From Alloprevotella sp. (lineage in GTDB: Bacteria; Bacteroidota; Bacteroidia; Bacteroidales; Muribaculaceae): a DNA stretch of 64,000 nucleotides. Each line of letters begins with the position of its first letter. Positions within the stretch are counted from its first letter, which is position 1. Below are positions 1 to 8,123 of the stretch, one piece after another. Below the pieces are notes generated by a model. That model had not been told where the DNA came from, ran no database searches, and worked only from the letters and a program-made list of their open reading frames with translations. The position numbers and the translations under genes were made by a program. The DNA lies in contig JAMPIE010000002.1 of NCBI GenBank assembly GCA_023663135.1, positions 62,001 through 126,000 on the forward strand, given 5' to 3'.

Positions 1-521
1 AGCTGCGCCTCGATGCCAATGGCGCTTGGCGCGACGACTCTGAGGCTCTGTCGCGCCTTCACGCTCTTGATCCTCTCGACATCCACTCAATTGAGCAGCC
101 TGTTAAGGCTCGACAAGAGGCTATGATGCAGGCTGTGATTGCCAATTCCCCTATTCCCGTTGCTCTCGACGAGGAGCTGATTGGACGCGATCCTGCCACA
201 GAGGTCACTCCCCTGCTATCTTATCTCCGACCTCAGTACGTAATACTTAAACCATCGCTTTGCGGTGGCTTCTCCGGTGCTGAACGTTGGATTAATGGGG
301 CTGAGAGTATGGGCATTGGTCATTGGGTCACTTCGGCCTTGGAGTCAAATATAGGTCTCAACGCCATTGCACAATGGACAGCCCGCAACGGCATCCCTTC
401 CATGCCTCAGGGGCTCGGCACAGGCTCTCTTTATGCCGACAACATTCCATCGCCCCTCCTCCTCGACGGCCAGACTCTCCATTTCTCTGACATCATGCAT
501 TTACCATTTCCTGATCTATGA
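1..521 (+). CDS. menC: o-Succinylbenzoate synthase (MenC), 3' part
   Basis: This is the C-terminal part of an enolase-superfamily enzyme that dehydrates SHCHC to o-succinylbenzoate in menaquinone synthesis; the 5' end lies outside the window and the reading frame runs from base 3. Visible landmarks are LRLDANGAW at the very start (first metal-binding Asp), SIEQPV (second acidic ligand, about residue 30), VALDEE (third ligand, about residue 51) and VILKPSLCGG with the catalytic lysine, all in the order expected for MenC. The stop codon overlaps the menE start in an ATGA junction, so the two genes are translationally coupled. In this phylum menC-menE usually ends a menF/D/B/C/E operon, so the earlier genes are probably just upstream of base 1. 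The identification rests on motif order and the menE neighbour. Confidence 0.93.
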   Translation, partial: LRLDANGAWRDDSEALSRLHALDPLDIHSIEQPVKARQEAMMQAVIANSPIPVALDEELIGRDPATEVTPLLSYLRPQYVILKPSLCGGFSGAERWINGAESMGIGHWVTSALESNIGLNAIAQWTARNGIPSMPQGLGTGSLYADNIPSPLLLDGQTLHFSDIMHLPFPDL

Positions 522-1459
522 CCCTCAAGGATTTCATTAAGGAGTGGACTTCGTGTGACCCCTTCATCACTGCACATACAAGCGGCTCCACAGGTTTTCC
601 AAAGGAGATAAAGCTCCTGAAGGCCGATATGGAGCAAAGCGCCATTGCTACAATAGTTTTTTTCGGTATAAGGCCGGGAGATTTGCTTGCCACGCCACTG
701 TCCCCAGACTATATAGCGGGCAAGATGATGGCTGTGAGGGCAATGTTGGCACAAGCCTCGCTTTATACGGAGACACCTTCACGATGCCCCTTTTCTCTTC
801 TCAATGGCGATATCGCCCTCGCGGCCATAGTCCCACAGCAGGTTGAAAGCGTGGCCACCAATAGCCAATGTCGCTTCAGAAACGTGATTGTTGGCGGAGC
901 TCCTCTCGCTCCGGAACAAGAAGAGATGGCTCTTTCGTCAAGCTCTGTAACAGCCTGGTGGGCCACCTACGGAATGACGGAGACCTGCTCACACGTTGCG
1001 CTCCGACGGCTCGGCGAGCTTTCTTACACCGCTCTCCCGGGCATAAGGTTTGCCACCGACGACAGGGGATGTCTTGTCATATCCCGCCAAGGCGCGTCAT
1101 GGAGCCCGGTGGTCACCAACGATGTTGTGGAGCTGGTGTCGCCCACCGAGTTCAGGTTTATAGGACGGGCCGACAACACTATAGTCTCCGGCGCCGTGAA
1201 GATTCATCCGGAGGAGGTGGAGAAGCTCATTGCCCCCGCCTTGGATGGACGTCGCTTCTATGTCACTTCTCGCCCGTCGGAGCGATGGGGACAGGAGGTA
1301 ATTCTCGTCGTTGAAGGAAAGGCCATGGCCGGCGAGGAGGCTGCTATCTTGGAGAAAACAGCGGCTCTTGCCGGCCATATCAAGGCACCTAAGGGGTTGA
1401 TTTTCATCGACTCCCTCCAGCTCACTTCGTCGGGGAAGATAAAGAGAGAGCGTTTTTGA
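518..1459 (+). CDS. menE: o-Succinylbenzoate-CoA ligase (MenE), short form
   Basis: This ANL-superfamily adenylating enzyme activates o-succinylbenzoate with ATP and CoA for 1,4-dihydroxynaphthoyl-CoA formation. Motifs seen: the Ser/Thr/Gly-rich phosphate loop HTSGSTGFPKE at residues 20-30, a YGMTETCS segment (ATP/adenine contact), FIGRADNTIVSGAVKIHPEEV (hinge and mobile C-domain start) and a final SGKIKRERF holding the A10 lysine. At 313 residues it lacks much of the N-terminal lobe of the roughly 450-residue enzymes, but every catalytic motif is present, so it is a compact variant and not a broken gene. The ATG is set by the ATGA overlap with menC. It ends nine bases before the convergent DUF1846 gene. 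Confidence 0.92.
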   Translation: MTLKDFIKEWTSCDPFITAHTSGSTGFPKEIKLLKADMEQSAIATIVFFGIRPGDLLATPLSPDYIAGKMMAVRAMLAQASLYTETPSRCPFSLLNGDIALAAIVPQQVESVATNSQCRFRNVIVGGAPLAPEQEEMALSSSSVTAWWATYGMTETCSHVALRRLGELSYTALPGIRFATDDRGCLVISRQGASWSPVVTNDVVELVSPTEFRFIGRADNTIVSGAVKIHPEEVEKLIAPALDGRRFYVTSRPSERWGQEVILVVEGKAMAGEEAAILEKTAALAGHIKAPKGLIFIDSLQLTSSGKIKRERF

Positions 1460-1468
1460 CGTCTACGC

Positions 1469-2932
1469 TTATTTTTTCTTGACGGGGTCGCATGTGAGCC
1501 CCACGCCTAATTTCTTGAAAATTTTATGGTCCACTTCGCCGAGCATCACGGTTGAATGTACCTGGCAACCGCGAAGTTTGGGCAATTGCTCAAGAGCCAC
1601 ACGGCAGCGGGCATCGGTCGTTGACAGCACCGACAGAGCCACGAGCACCTCGTCGGTGTGGAGCCTCGGATTATTGCCTCCCAAGTAAGTGAGCTTGGTG
1701 TGCTGAATCGGCTCTATCATAGACTGAGGTATGAGCTTCACATCATGGTCAATCCCGCCGAGATATTTCACTGCGTTGAGTATCAGGGCTGCACTCGGGC
1801 CGAGCAGCGCTCCACTCTCGGCGGTAATGATGGTCCCGTCGGCAAGCTCTATGGCCGAGCAGGGGTGGCCGCTCTTCTCAGCTCGCGCCTTGGCTGCGGC
1901 GATGGGCCGGCGATAGTCTGTGGTAATCCCGGCTTGCTTAAACAAGAGGGCTATCTTGTTTATCTCGGCCTCGCATCCGTCGCCCAGGGCCATGCGGCAC
2001 AGCGCATCGTAATATCGGCGTATAATCTCCTGGCGCGATGCCTCCCGGCATGCCTCGTCATCATCAATGCAGAAGCCCACCATGTTGACGCCCATGTCTG
2101 TCGGGCTCTTGTAGGGATTCTCGCCATAGATGCCCTCAAAGAGGGCGTTGAGCACAGGGAATATCTCTATGTCACGGTTGTAGTTGATTGCGGTCTTTCC
2201 GTAAGCCTCCAGATGGAACGGGTCTATCATGTTCACGTCGTTGAGGTCGGCGGTGGCGGCTTCATAGGCTATGTTGACGGGGTGCTTCAGCGGGAGGCTC
2301 CATACAGGGAAGGTCTCAAACTTGGCATACCCGGCCCTGATGCCCCTCTTATGCTCATTATAAAGCTGGCTGAGGCACACGGCCATCTTGCCTGAGCCGG
2401 GGCCCGGCGCAGTCACTATCACGAGCGGACGGGTGGTCTCTACATAATCGTTGCGTCCAAAGCCCTGCTCTGAGTCAATGAGGTCCACATTAGTGGGATA
2501 GCCGTCAATGAGATAGTGCATATAGGTGGGAATGCCGATGCGTGCCAGGCGCTGGCGGAAGGCATCGGCGCTCTTCTGTCCGTCGTAGTGGGTGATCACC
2601 ACTGAGCTCACCAGGAATCCCCTCCCCTCAAATTCCTTGCGAAGGCGAAGTACATCCATATCGTAGGTGATGCCCAGGTCGGCCCTAACCTTGTTTTTCT
2701 CAATGTCGGCGGCCGAGATGACTATCACTATCTCGGCATGGTCGCTGAGCTGCGACAGCATTCTGAGCTTGCTGTCAGGCTGGAAGCCGGGGAGCACTCG
2801 ACTTGCGTGATAGTCGTCAAAGAGCTTGCCTCCAAGCTCCAGGTAAAGTTTGTTTCCAAACTGAGCTATGCGCTCCTTGATATGCTCTGATTGTATCTTG
2901 AGATACTTGTCATTGTCGAATCCGTGTTTCAT
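1469..2932 (-). CDS. DUF1846 domain-containing protein
   Basis: The 487-residue protein matches the DUF1846 family along its whole length: it opens with MKHGFDNDKYLKIQSEHI, followed by a KLYLELGGKLFDDYHASRV block typical of the family, and contains a TAPGPGSGKMA nucleotide-binding-like loop near residue 195. The family is widespread in Firmicutes and Bacteroidetes; structures exist but no function has been agreed, so none is assigned. An in-frame start 16 codons further upstream is possible, but family conservation begins at MKHGFDN and a -7 promoter box lies only nine bases before this ATG, so the shorter form is preferred. The gene stands alone, converging on menE and following the blaR1-like gene behind a strong terminator. 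Confidence 0.9.
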   Translation of the reverse strand: MKHGFDNDKYLKIQSEHIKERIAQFGNKLYLELGGKLFDDYHASRVLPGFQPDSKLRMLSQLSDHAEIVIVISAADIEKNKVRADLGITYDMDVLRLRKEFEGRGFLVSSVVITHYDGQKSADAFRQRLARIGIPTYMHYLIDGYPTNVDLIDSEQGFGRNDYVETTRPLVIVTAPGPGSGKMAVCLSQLYNEHKRGIRAGYAKFETFPVWSLPLKHPVNIAYEAATADLNDVNMIDPFHLEAYGKTAINYNRDIEIFPVLNALFEGIYGENPYKSPTDMGVNMVGFCIDDDEACREASRQEIIRRYYDALCRMALGDGCEAEINKIALLFKQAGITTDYRRPIAAAKARAEKSGHPCSAIELADGTIITAESGALLGPSAALILNAVKYLGGIDHDVKLIPQSMIEPIQHTKLTYLGGNNPRLHTDEVLVALSVLSTTDARCRVALEQLPKLRGCQVHSTVMLGEVDHKIFKKLGVGLTCDPVKKK

Positions 2933-2941
2933 AACGGGTTG

Positions 2942-2949
2942 CAAAGATA
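2942..2949 (-). promoter_or_regulatory. -7 promoter box for the DUF1846 gene
   Basis: On the minus strand the bases read TATCTTTG, a full match to the Bacteroidetes -7 element TAnnTTTG. It lies nine bases upstream of the chosen ATG, so the mRNA would have a very short leader. No convincing -33 TTTG is seen at 19-21 bases. Confidence 0.6.
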
Positions 2950-2982
2950 TGCATTTTTTCATTTCGCCGCCCCGAGACACCC

Positions 2983-3048
2983 AAAAAAAGTTTTTAACAC
3001 ATCAGCGGCCCCGGACACTGATTGTCAGTTGCCGGGGCCGCCTGATGT
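2983..3048 (-). terminator. Rho-independent terminator of the blaI-blaR1-like operon
   Basis: On the minus strand a long hairpin (bases 3048-2999) has arms ACATCAG plus CGGCCCCGG pairing with one bulged base, and a small inner CTGA/TCAG stem. It is followed by a T run (2989-2983). It lies directly after the M56-protease stop codon and before the DUF1846 promoter. Confidence 0.85.
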
Positions 3049-3059
3049 CGTTGCTCTGA

Positions 3060-4574
3060 TTAGTTATGTGCGGGAATGGTGTCGGCAGGCGCGGCATCAT
3101 CCTCCGTCACCTTAAACATGAATGGCAATACATAATGCACTCTCACAGGTTTGCCGTTTACCATGCCGGGGCTCTTGAAGCGCAGCATGGAGGCCACGCG
3201 CTTTGCCTCGTTGTCACACGACTCTTTGCCGGCCGAGCGGAGCACCTCTATCTCATCGGGGTTGACACTGCCGTCTTTCTCAACCACAAACCTAATTATC
3301 GAACGGCCTCTGAATCCGGGTATCTCGGCATCCTTGGGATAGCGCAGTTTTTTGGCGATGAACTGAAACATGGCCGCTTCGCCACCCTCATACTCGGGCA
3401 TCTTCTCTACTGCGTCAAACACAGAGTCGCCGGCCTTCTTATCCTGAGGCTCATCCTTGGAGGACCGGGCCACGGGCTTCTCGGCCTCGTAGGATTCGGC
3501 AATGGGAGCTGAGGCAACCGGGGCTTCTTCCACAACCTCAACAGGATCCGCTTCGGCCTCAGGGATAGTGAGGAAGAGGGAACCTTCATTGTCAGCCACT
3601 GCGATTTGCGGGGCAGATGTTTGGATTTCCGGCTGAGAGTCGGTAACTTTGGCGTCGGAAACGGCCGTAAGGGCATTGGCCACGGCCGGAGCCGAGAGTG
3701 CCAGCAGGCACAGTGCCGCTACGGGCAGTGCCACAGCCGCCATGATGCGGCTTGAGGGGCTTGATTTTTGTTTTAGCATCATTTTGATACGTTTAGATAT
3801 ATTGGAATGATATGTGAGGTTGCAGGCAATTGACGGGAATCGGCTGCCTGCCGCCTTTTTTATTAGCATTATCTGATAGTCTGAAGCCCGTGCTCCGGAG
3901 CGCAACACGGCATCATCGGCCTCATACTCATGCACCGTAGCCAAGTCACGGCGCATTAACCACCCCGCCGGACAATACCAGCACAGAAGGGCCACGCCCG
4001 TGGCAAGTATCAGGTCGGCCCAGTGGCGCCCTGCGAGATGAGCGCTCTCGTGGGTGAGAACGGCGTTGTCGGCCACGGCATAGTCTTGCTCTGACATGAT
4101 TATATAACGTCCAAAGCTAAAAGGGCCTGCGACATTAGAGGCATGGACAAGTATCTGCCATCTGCCGAGAGCCTTGCCCGCTTGCTTTGCACCATGTATT
4201 ATATTGTAAAGCCTTATGGCACCGATAATCTCCCTCGCCACAAAGAATATTAGCCCGGTCATGTAGACTATCACGGCCATTCTTAGCCACAGAGGCGTTG
4301 ATGTGTGCTCAGTTCCCTCAATCATCTCAACCGACATAGGTCCAATGGCCACCGTCGCGCCCGCGGCCTGCATAGAGGGCTCAATTGCCATTGTCCATGC
4401 TGCCCTGACAGGCTCAGCCAGCACCGGCACAAGGAGCGTTGCAAGAAGCGAAAATATATAGGATATTCTCGACAATCCGTGGTATGTTATGCCTGCCACA
4501 CAGAGCCTCAGGGTCAGATAGAGCGGGATGAGCACAAGGCTAACGGCCAGGGAATATGCAAATAACGTTGACAT
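3060..4574 (-). CDS. BlaR1-like M56 metallopeptidase with C-terminal TonB domain
   Basis: This 504-residue membrane protein has N-terminal hydrophobic segments (about 3-28, 37-55, 97-115), then the cytoplasmic-side zinc protease motif HESAH at 175-179, a further membrane segment near 285-305, a Pro/Glu/Ala-rich periplasmic linker and a TonB C-terminal domain (about 395-490, with FRGRSIIRFVVEKDGS and a conserved V-LPF-F end). In the BlaR1/MecR1 family the M56 domain cleaves or inactivates the paired BlaI repressor after an envelope signal. Here the sensor penicillin-binding domain is replaced by a TonB-type domain, a common Bacteroidetes form whose ligand is unknown. It follows blaI with a three-base gap, so the two form an operon controlled by the palindrome at 5015-5030. 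A role in beta-lactam resistance is not implied. Confidence 0.9.
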   Translation of the reverse strand: MSTLFAYSLAVSLVLIPLYLTLRLCVAGITYHGLSRISYIFSLLATLLVPVLAEPVRAAWTMAIEPSMQAAGATVAIGPMSVEMIEGTEHTSTPLWLRMAVIVYMTGLIFFVAREIIGAIRLYNIIHGAKQAGKALGRWQILVHASNVAGPFSFGRYIIMSEQDYAVADNAVLTHESAHLAGRHWADLILATGVALLCWYCPAGWLMRRDLATVHEYEADDAVLRSGARASDYQIMLIKKAAGSRFPSIACNLTYHSNISKRIKMMLKQKSSPSSRIMAAVALPVAALCLLALSAPAVANALTAVSDAKVTDSQPEIQTSAPQIAVADNEGSLFLTIPEAEADPVEVVEEAPVASAPIAESYEAEKPVARSSKDEPQDKKAGDSVFDAVEKMPEYEGGEAAMFQFIAKKLRYPKDAEIPGFRGRSIIRFVVEKDGSVNPDEIEVLRSAGKESCDNEAKRVASMLRFKSPGMVNGKPVRVHYVLPFMFKVTEDDAAPADTIPAHN

Positions 4575-4577
4575 GGC

Positions 4578-4958
4578 TCACTGATGTTTTGACGCATTGG
4601 CTTTCTCTATCTCATCGAGCAGATGGCGCAGCTCATCCACGCTTACCTCTTCATCTTTTACCAAGGCCGATACCATCCCAGCAAATGACCCGCTGAAATA
4701 TCGACTGATGGCCGAGCGTATCGACGAAGACCCCACTTGGGCCGGCGAGACCTTGGCGAAATACACATACCCTTTTCCCTCGGCCCGATGGCCGACATAA
4801 CCTTTATCCTCAAGTATCCTTACGATAGTGGAGACCGTGTTGATATGCGGGCGGGGCTCAGGGAAAAGCTCCACCAGACGCCTCACCGGCATCTCCCCTT
4901 CAGTCCAGAAGATTTGCATTATCTGCTCTTCTCGCGGTGTAAGATGGCTGTTGCTCAT
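4578..4958 (-). CDS. BlaI/MecI family transcriptional repressor
   Basis: This 126-residue winged-helix repressor begins MSNSHLTPREEQIMQ, the typical BlaI/MecI N-terminus, with the recognition helix around NTVSTIVRILEDKGYV and the wing at AEGKGYVYFA. The C-terminal dimerisation helices contain the usual acidic EEVSVDELRHLLDEIEKA stretch. An upstream in-frame extension of 16 residues exists but would start before the promoter-proximal leader, so the internal Met is chosen. Paralogues bind dyad operators and are cleaved when the M56 partner is activated. The partner is encoded three bases downstream. Autoregulation is inferred from the perfect 16-base palindrome in its promoter. Confidence 0.93.
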   Translation of the reverse strand: MSNSHLTPREEQIMQIFWTEGEMPVRRLVELFPEPRPHINTVSTIVRILEDKGYVGHRAEGKGYVYFAKVSPAQVGSSSIRSAISRYFSGSFAGMVSALVKDEEVSVDELRHLLDEIEKANASKHQ

Positions 4959-4994
4959 TTTATCTTTCTCAGGGATGATTTGACCCCGACGCGG

Positions 4995-5030
4995 CAAAGG
5001 TAACAACTATATTTATTAGTTGCAACTAAT
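4995..5030 (-). promoter_or_regulatory. blaI promoter with overlapping operator palindrome
   Basis: The minus strand carries TACCTTTG (5002-4995), a full -7 match. Twenty bases upstream of it is a GTTG that can serve as -33 element. That GTTG is the centre of a perfect 16-base palindrome, ATTAGTTGCAACTAAT (5015-5030). A dimeric repressor bound there would block the -33 element. The operator role is inferred from position and symmetry. Confidence 0.75.
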
Positions 5031-5065
5031 TTTTTTAGTTTTTACAAAATTATTTTTTGCCATAG

Positions 5066-5105
5066 AAAAAAAAGAAGCCGAAGATTGCGGCAGGCATCCT
5101 CGGCT
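5066..5105 (-). terminator. Rho-independent terminator of the FHA/kinase operon
   Basis: On the minus strand AGCCGA (5105-5100) and GAT pair with ATC and TCGGCT (5081-5076) around a short loop, followed by TTCTTTTTTTT. It lies about 20 bases after the stop codon of the last gene of the operon. Confidence 0.85.
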
Positions 5106-5127
5106 CCATGATGTGACAATTCGTTGG

Positions 5128-6480
5128 TCACTCAAACTTCAACAGATAAAACCTGTCGCTCTTAAGCAAAGACAGAATATAATATCCCTTTTTCACGCCC
5201 TTGAATGTGCAGAAAATTGCATCATGGCTCATGACTGCGTGGCGCGAATCAGGGGCTGCACCTTTCACCAGCATCTGCGCGAGGCTCACATCATTGACAT
5301 TTGCCAAGCCGGGAAGCCGGGTTAAGGTAATTGCTCCATTATAATTGTCATTAAACGATATGGTTATGGAATCCCCTGAAAGGGCAATGCAATTGGTCTT
5401 CTTTTGCAGATTTGACCCCCTCAGGTCAAGCATACCGCTCTTGGTGATCACCACGTTGAGAGGAGAGAGCAATATGGTGTCGGCATATATTTGCGATGAA
5501 TGGTAGTCAAGCTTCACTGCCTTCTTGGGCGGATAGTTTGGGTTGATTTGGTTTTCCCTGCGGTCAAGATTGTCAATCTTGCGAAGCACTGTGTCATTGC
5601 GCATATTCGTGACAATGCTCATATCGCCGGTTTCATAGTTCAACAATACGATCGTGCCGGTAATGGACGTGCCGTCATTGAAATGACACCTTGTGATAAA
5701 AGGGGTCTGCTCCATGATAGGACGGGCAGGATCGGCCCCCATCTTTTCCGTCATTTCAACTTCGGCCATTGGAATTGTCTTGTCAGTGCCCTCAGACGTA
5801 ACCACGATCTTTTTGCCGGGATGACGTTTGGTAATGCGACCGAGATATTTTCTTTTGTCTGAGGTTGTCACCCTATCACGTAGACCATATCCAAGGTTAT
5901 ATGGGAGATCGGGCGTGATGCGTTCAGATATATCTGCATATTCGATGGTCTCGACGGAGGGTCTGAAGCTGACATAGCGTATTGAATCCAGGCCCTCTTC
6001 CAAGACCAGAATATCCTCCATCTCGTTTGCATCCTCAATCGAATACCTGTTGTCAAAGGATGCGGCTATGGAATCGAGGCTTATGGCAGCGGCCTTGATT
6101 TTGTTGTATTTCGGAAACTTGGCAAGCTGTATGGTCTCCTTAATCCCCAAAGTTTTTACAAACGGCGAATAATTCTTTAGACTGCTTCTCACAAAGCCCG
6201 GAAGCTGTTCGCGCGAGGTGTACTTAACCTGATGTTCCAGCCCGTTGCGGCGAGCCTTGCGCGACGAAATGAGAGTGTTGAAGCTGATGGAGCCGTCGGC
6301 ATACTCCACTGAGGGAAAGCCATAGAGGCGCGTGCCGTCTTTCAGAACTATCGTTTCAAAGTCAAATGGACGGAGCCGGCTGAGATTGGCAGTGTCCATC
6401 TCCTCTGCCTTCATACTGTTGGCGCTTACGGCAATCATGATTGCCGTAAGCGCGTATGCAATGTGACGTCGGATATTCAT
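5128..6480 (-). CDS. Exported protein of unknown function, last gene of the FHA/kinase operon
   Basis: The 450-residue product begins with a basic segment and hydrophobic core (MNIRRHIAYALTAIMIAV, then SANSMKA), a good signal peptide with likely cleavage near residue 26. The rest is soluble, beta-rich and has no motif I recognise. Two or three similar stretches of the type KDGTRLYGFPSVEYADGSI, DGTSITGTIVLLNYETGDM and KSGMLDLRGS suggest small repeated beta units of the kind that describe a value or label. It ends in YILSLLKSDRFYLLKFE. It starts five bases after the stop of the WG-repeat gene and is followed by a strong terminator, so it belongs to the eight-gene signalling operon. Its job is unknown; a periplasmic or surface partner of the operon's protease is possible. 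Confidence 0.8.
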   Translation of the reverse strand: MNIRRHIAYALTAIMIAVSANSMKAEEMDTANLSRLRPFDFETIVLKDGTRLYGFPSVEYADGSISFNTLISSRKARRNGLEHQVKYTSREQLPGFVRSSLKNYSPFVKTLGIKETIQLAKFPKYNKIKAAAISLDSIAASFDNRYSIEDANEMEDILVLEEGLDSIRYVSFRPSVETIEYADISERITPDLPYNLGYGLRDRVTTSDKRKYLGRITKRHPGKKIVVTSEGTDKTIPMAEVEMTEKMGADPARPIMEQTPFITRCHFNDGTSITGTIVLLNYETGDMSIVTNMRNDTVLRKIDNLDRRENQINPNYPPKKAVKLDYHSSQIYADTILLSPLNVVITKSGMLDLRGSNLQKKTNCIALSGDSITISFNDNYNGAITLTRLPGLANVNDVSLAQMLVKGAAPDSRHAVMSHDAIFCTFKGVKKGYYILSLLKSDRFYLLKFE

Positions 6481-6485
6481 AGGTG

Positions 6486-8099
6486 TCAATATTTGACGTA
6501 GAACGGATTAACTGTTATTGTCTTGCTTGCCGAACGTCCTCCGGCAGTGACATTGACGGTCCTGAATTCCTTTTCAAGCACATTGGTAAAGGCTGTGTTT
6601 ACCCGTCGGCTGCTGTTGCCCGGCACCGTAATGCTGCGGTTGACGGGGATTAGGCCGGTGCCTGACACTTTGACTGTCGTTGTGATCTCGGTGCTTCCTG
6701 AGTTGGTAAGTGTGACGGTGATGGCGGCGTTGTCCCTGACGTCGGCCTTGGCGCTGGCCGGGGAGATGGATATGCGCAGACGCCCCGGGGCCGGAGCCGA
6801 GGGCACCTCCTCTGTGGCGGCGGAAGATAGATTGCATTCCCACAGGACGAGATTTGGCGTGTGAAGCGTAAGAAGACCGTTGCCCGAAGGGATTGCCATG
6901 GCGTATGTGCGTTGGTCGGCCCCGGTACCCTCTACTGTCTCACTCTTATTTTCCCCGCCTTCTTTTAATGTAAGGGTCAGGGATGTGTTGGCCCATGACT
7001 GCGGCGTAGTGATGATGTATTTAGGCGAAGGCGCGGGAGCCGCTTTTTTCCCTTTCCTTGCCCTTGTCTTGGATGTCGTGACTTTTTCGGCTTTGCCGGA
7101 GAATGTGCCGTCGCCGAGCTTAAGGATTCCCCACTTCCCTCCATGCTTTGCCAGGGCAAACTCCCCTACAAACTCTTCTGCATCGGAAAACTGAGGAGGC
7201 AGGACTGTGGAGCCGGCCTTTGTGCGGTAGCCGGTGAGATTGTTGACGGTAAAGGACACGACATCGTCAACGCTCGATGAGGGGGCCGTGGATGCGGAAG
7301 TTTCACTAACTTGTCTTTCAGAGTCAGCGAGACGGTAATGGTCATCAACCTCAAATTCCTTTATCTCGCCTCGGCTGAGGATAGAGCCATTGGCGTTGAT
7401 TGTGAAAAACTCCCCTTTGTTGTTTTCAATATAGGCAGTGCCGTTGCAAAAAGTGGTTCCGTTGTAGACCTTCCCAATCTCTTTCGGCAGCTTGAGGGCT
7501 ACGCCGGCGCGATTGATGTAGAGCATTGCGGCTTTTCTTTTAGCGATTTCCTGTGCCTTGTCAGTCACTTTTGACACAATGTTTCCAAGGGCGCCTTTCA
7601 TGCGCTCGGTAACCACTGCCCGGCCTTCGCTAAACGGATGGGGATTGGTGTAACGCGTAGGAAGCACCATTCGGCCCGTGGGGTCCATATAGCCATAGAA
7701 ACCCTGAGAATTGCACACCGGGAGCAATCCCTCTGAAAAAAACGGATATTCACTGACATAGACCTCCTCTGCAACGGGAGTTTTGGTAAAGTCGGCGTGA
7801 AGAATGCCCTGCAGTCGGTATCTATCCCCTTCTGCCGGGGTAAGTATAAGTGACTCGCCTTCGATAAAGGGAGTGATGGAGTCGGTTGTAGACGGCACGA
7901 TTTCGTTGCCGCTGCCATCTATGATGCTGGAGTAGACGCCGCGCTTGACAAGGAAAATGCCGGGCGACATCATCTCTATGTTATTGTATATCGGCTCGAC
8001 CGACCATTTTGCGGTCTTAGCCTCAGCCGTAGGGGCTGACAGTGCCCCCATGGCCAGGGCTAATGAAATGATAGCCTTGTTGAATGATTTTATTTTCAT
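6486..8099 (-). CDS. Secreted WG-repeat protein with C-terminal Ig-like domain
   Basis: This 537-residue protein has a signal peptide (MKIKSFNKAIISLALAMGALS, cleavage near TAEA), then several WG-type beta repeats: FFSEGLLPVCNSQGFYGYMD, FSEGRAVV, and GEFALAKHGGKWGILKLGDG, where the family's WG pair is visible. A lysine/arginine-rich linker (about residues 335-350) separates these from a C-terminal Ig/CARDB-like beta domain containing VTLTNSGSTEITTTVKV. WG repeats are poorly understood beta structures common in Bacteroidetes. It sits 24 bases after the FHA-protease gene and five before the next gene, so it is probably a periplasmic component or substrate of the same system. Function beyond this is unknown. 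Confidence 0.85.
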   Translation of the reverse strand: MKIKSFNKAIISLALAMGALSAPTAEAKTAKWSVEPIYNNIEMMSPGIFLVKRGVYSSIIDGSGNEIVPSTTDSITPFIEGESLILTPAEGDRYRLQGILHADFTKTPVAEEVYVSEYPFFSEGLLPVCNSQGFYGYMDPTGRMVLPTRYTNPHPFSEGRAVVTERMKGALGNIVSKVTDKAQEIAKRKAAMLYINRAGVALKLPKEIGKVYNGTTFCNGTAYIENNKGEFFTINANGSILSRGEIKEFEVDDHYRLADSERQVSETSASTAPSSSVDDVVSFTVNNLTGYRTKAGSTVLPPQFSDAEEFVGEFALAKHGGKWGILKLGDGTFSGKAEKVTTSKTRARKGKKAAPAPSPKYIITTPQSWANTSLTLTLKEGGENKSETVEGTGADQRTYAMAIPSGNGLLTLHTPNLVLWECNLSSAATEEVPSAPAPGRLRISISPASAKADVRDNAAITVTLTNSGSTEITTTVKVSGTGLIPVNRSITVPGNSSRRVNTAFTNVLEKEFRTVNVTAGGRSASKTITVNPFYVKY

Positions 8100-8123
8100 G
8101 AGATAACGTAAGTCAGTCGTTGG

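Noticed and set aside
4574..4578. Calling the BlaI/M56 pair a beta-lactam resistance system.
   Set aside because: No penicillin-binding sensor domain and no beta-lactamase gene are present; the M56 protein carries a TonB-type domain.
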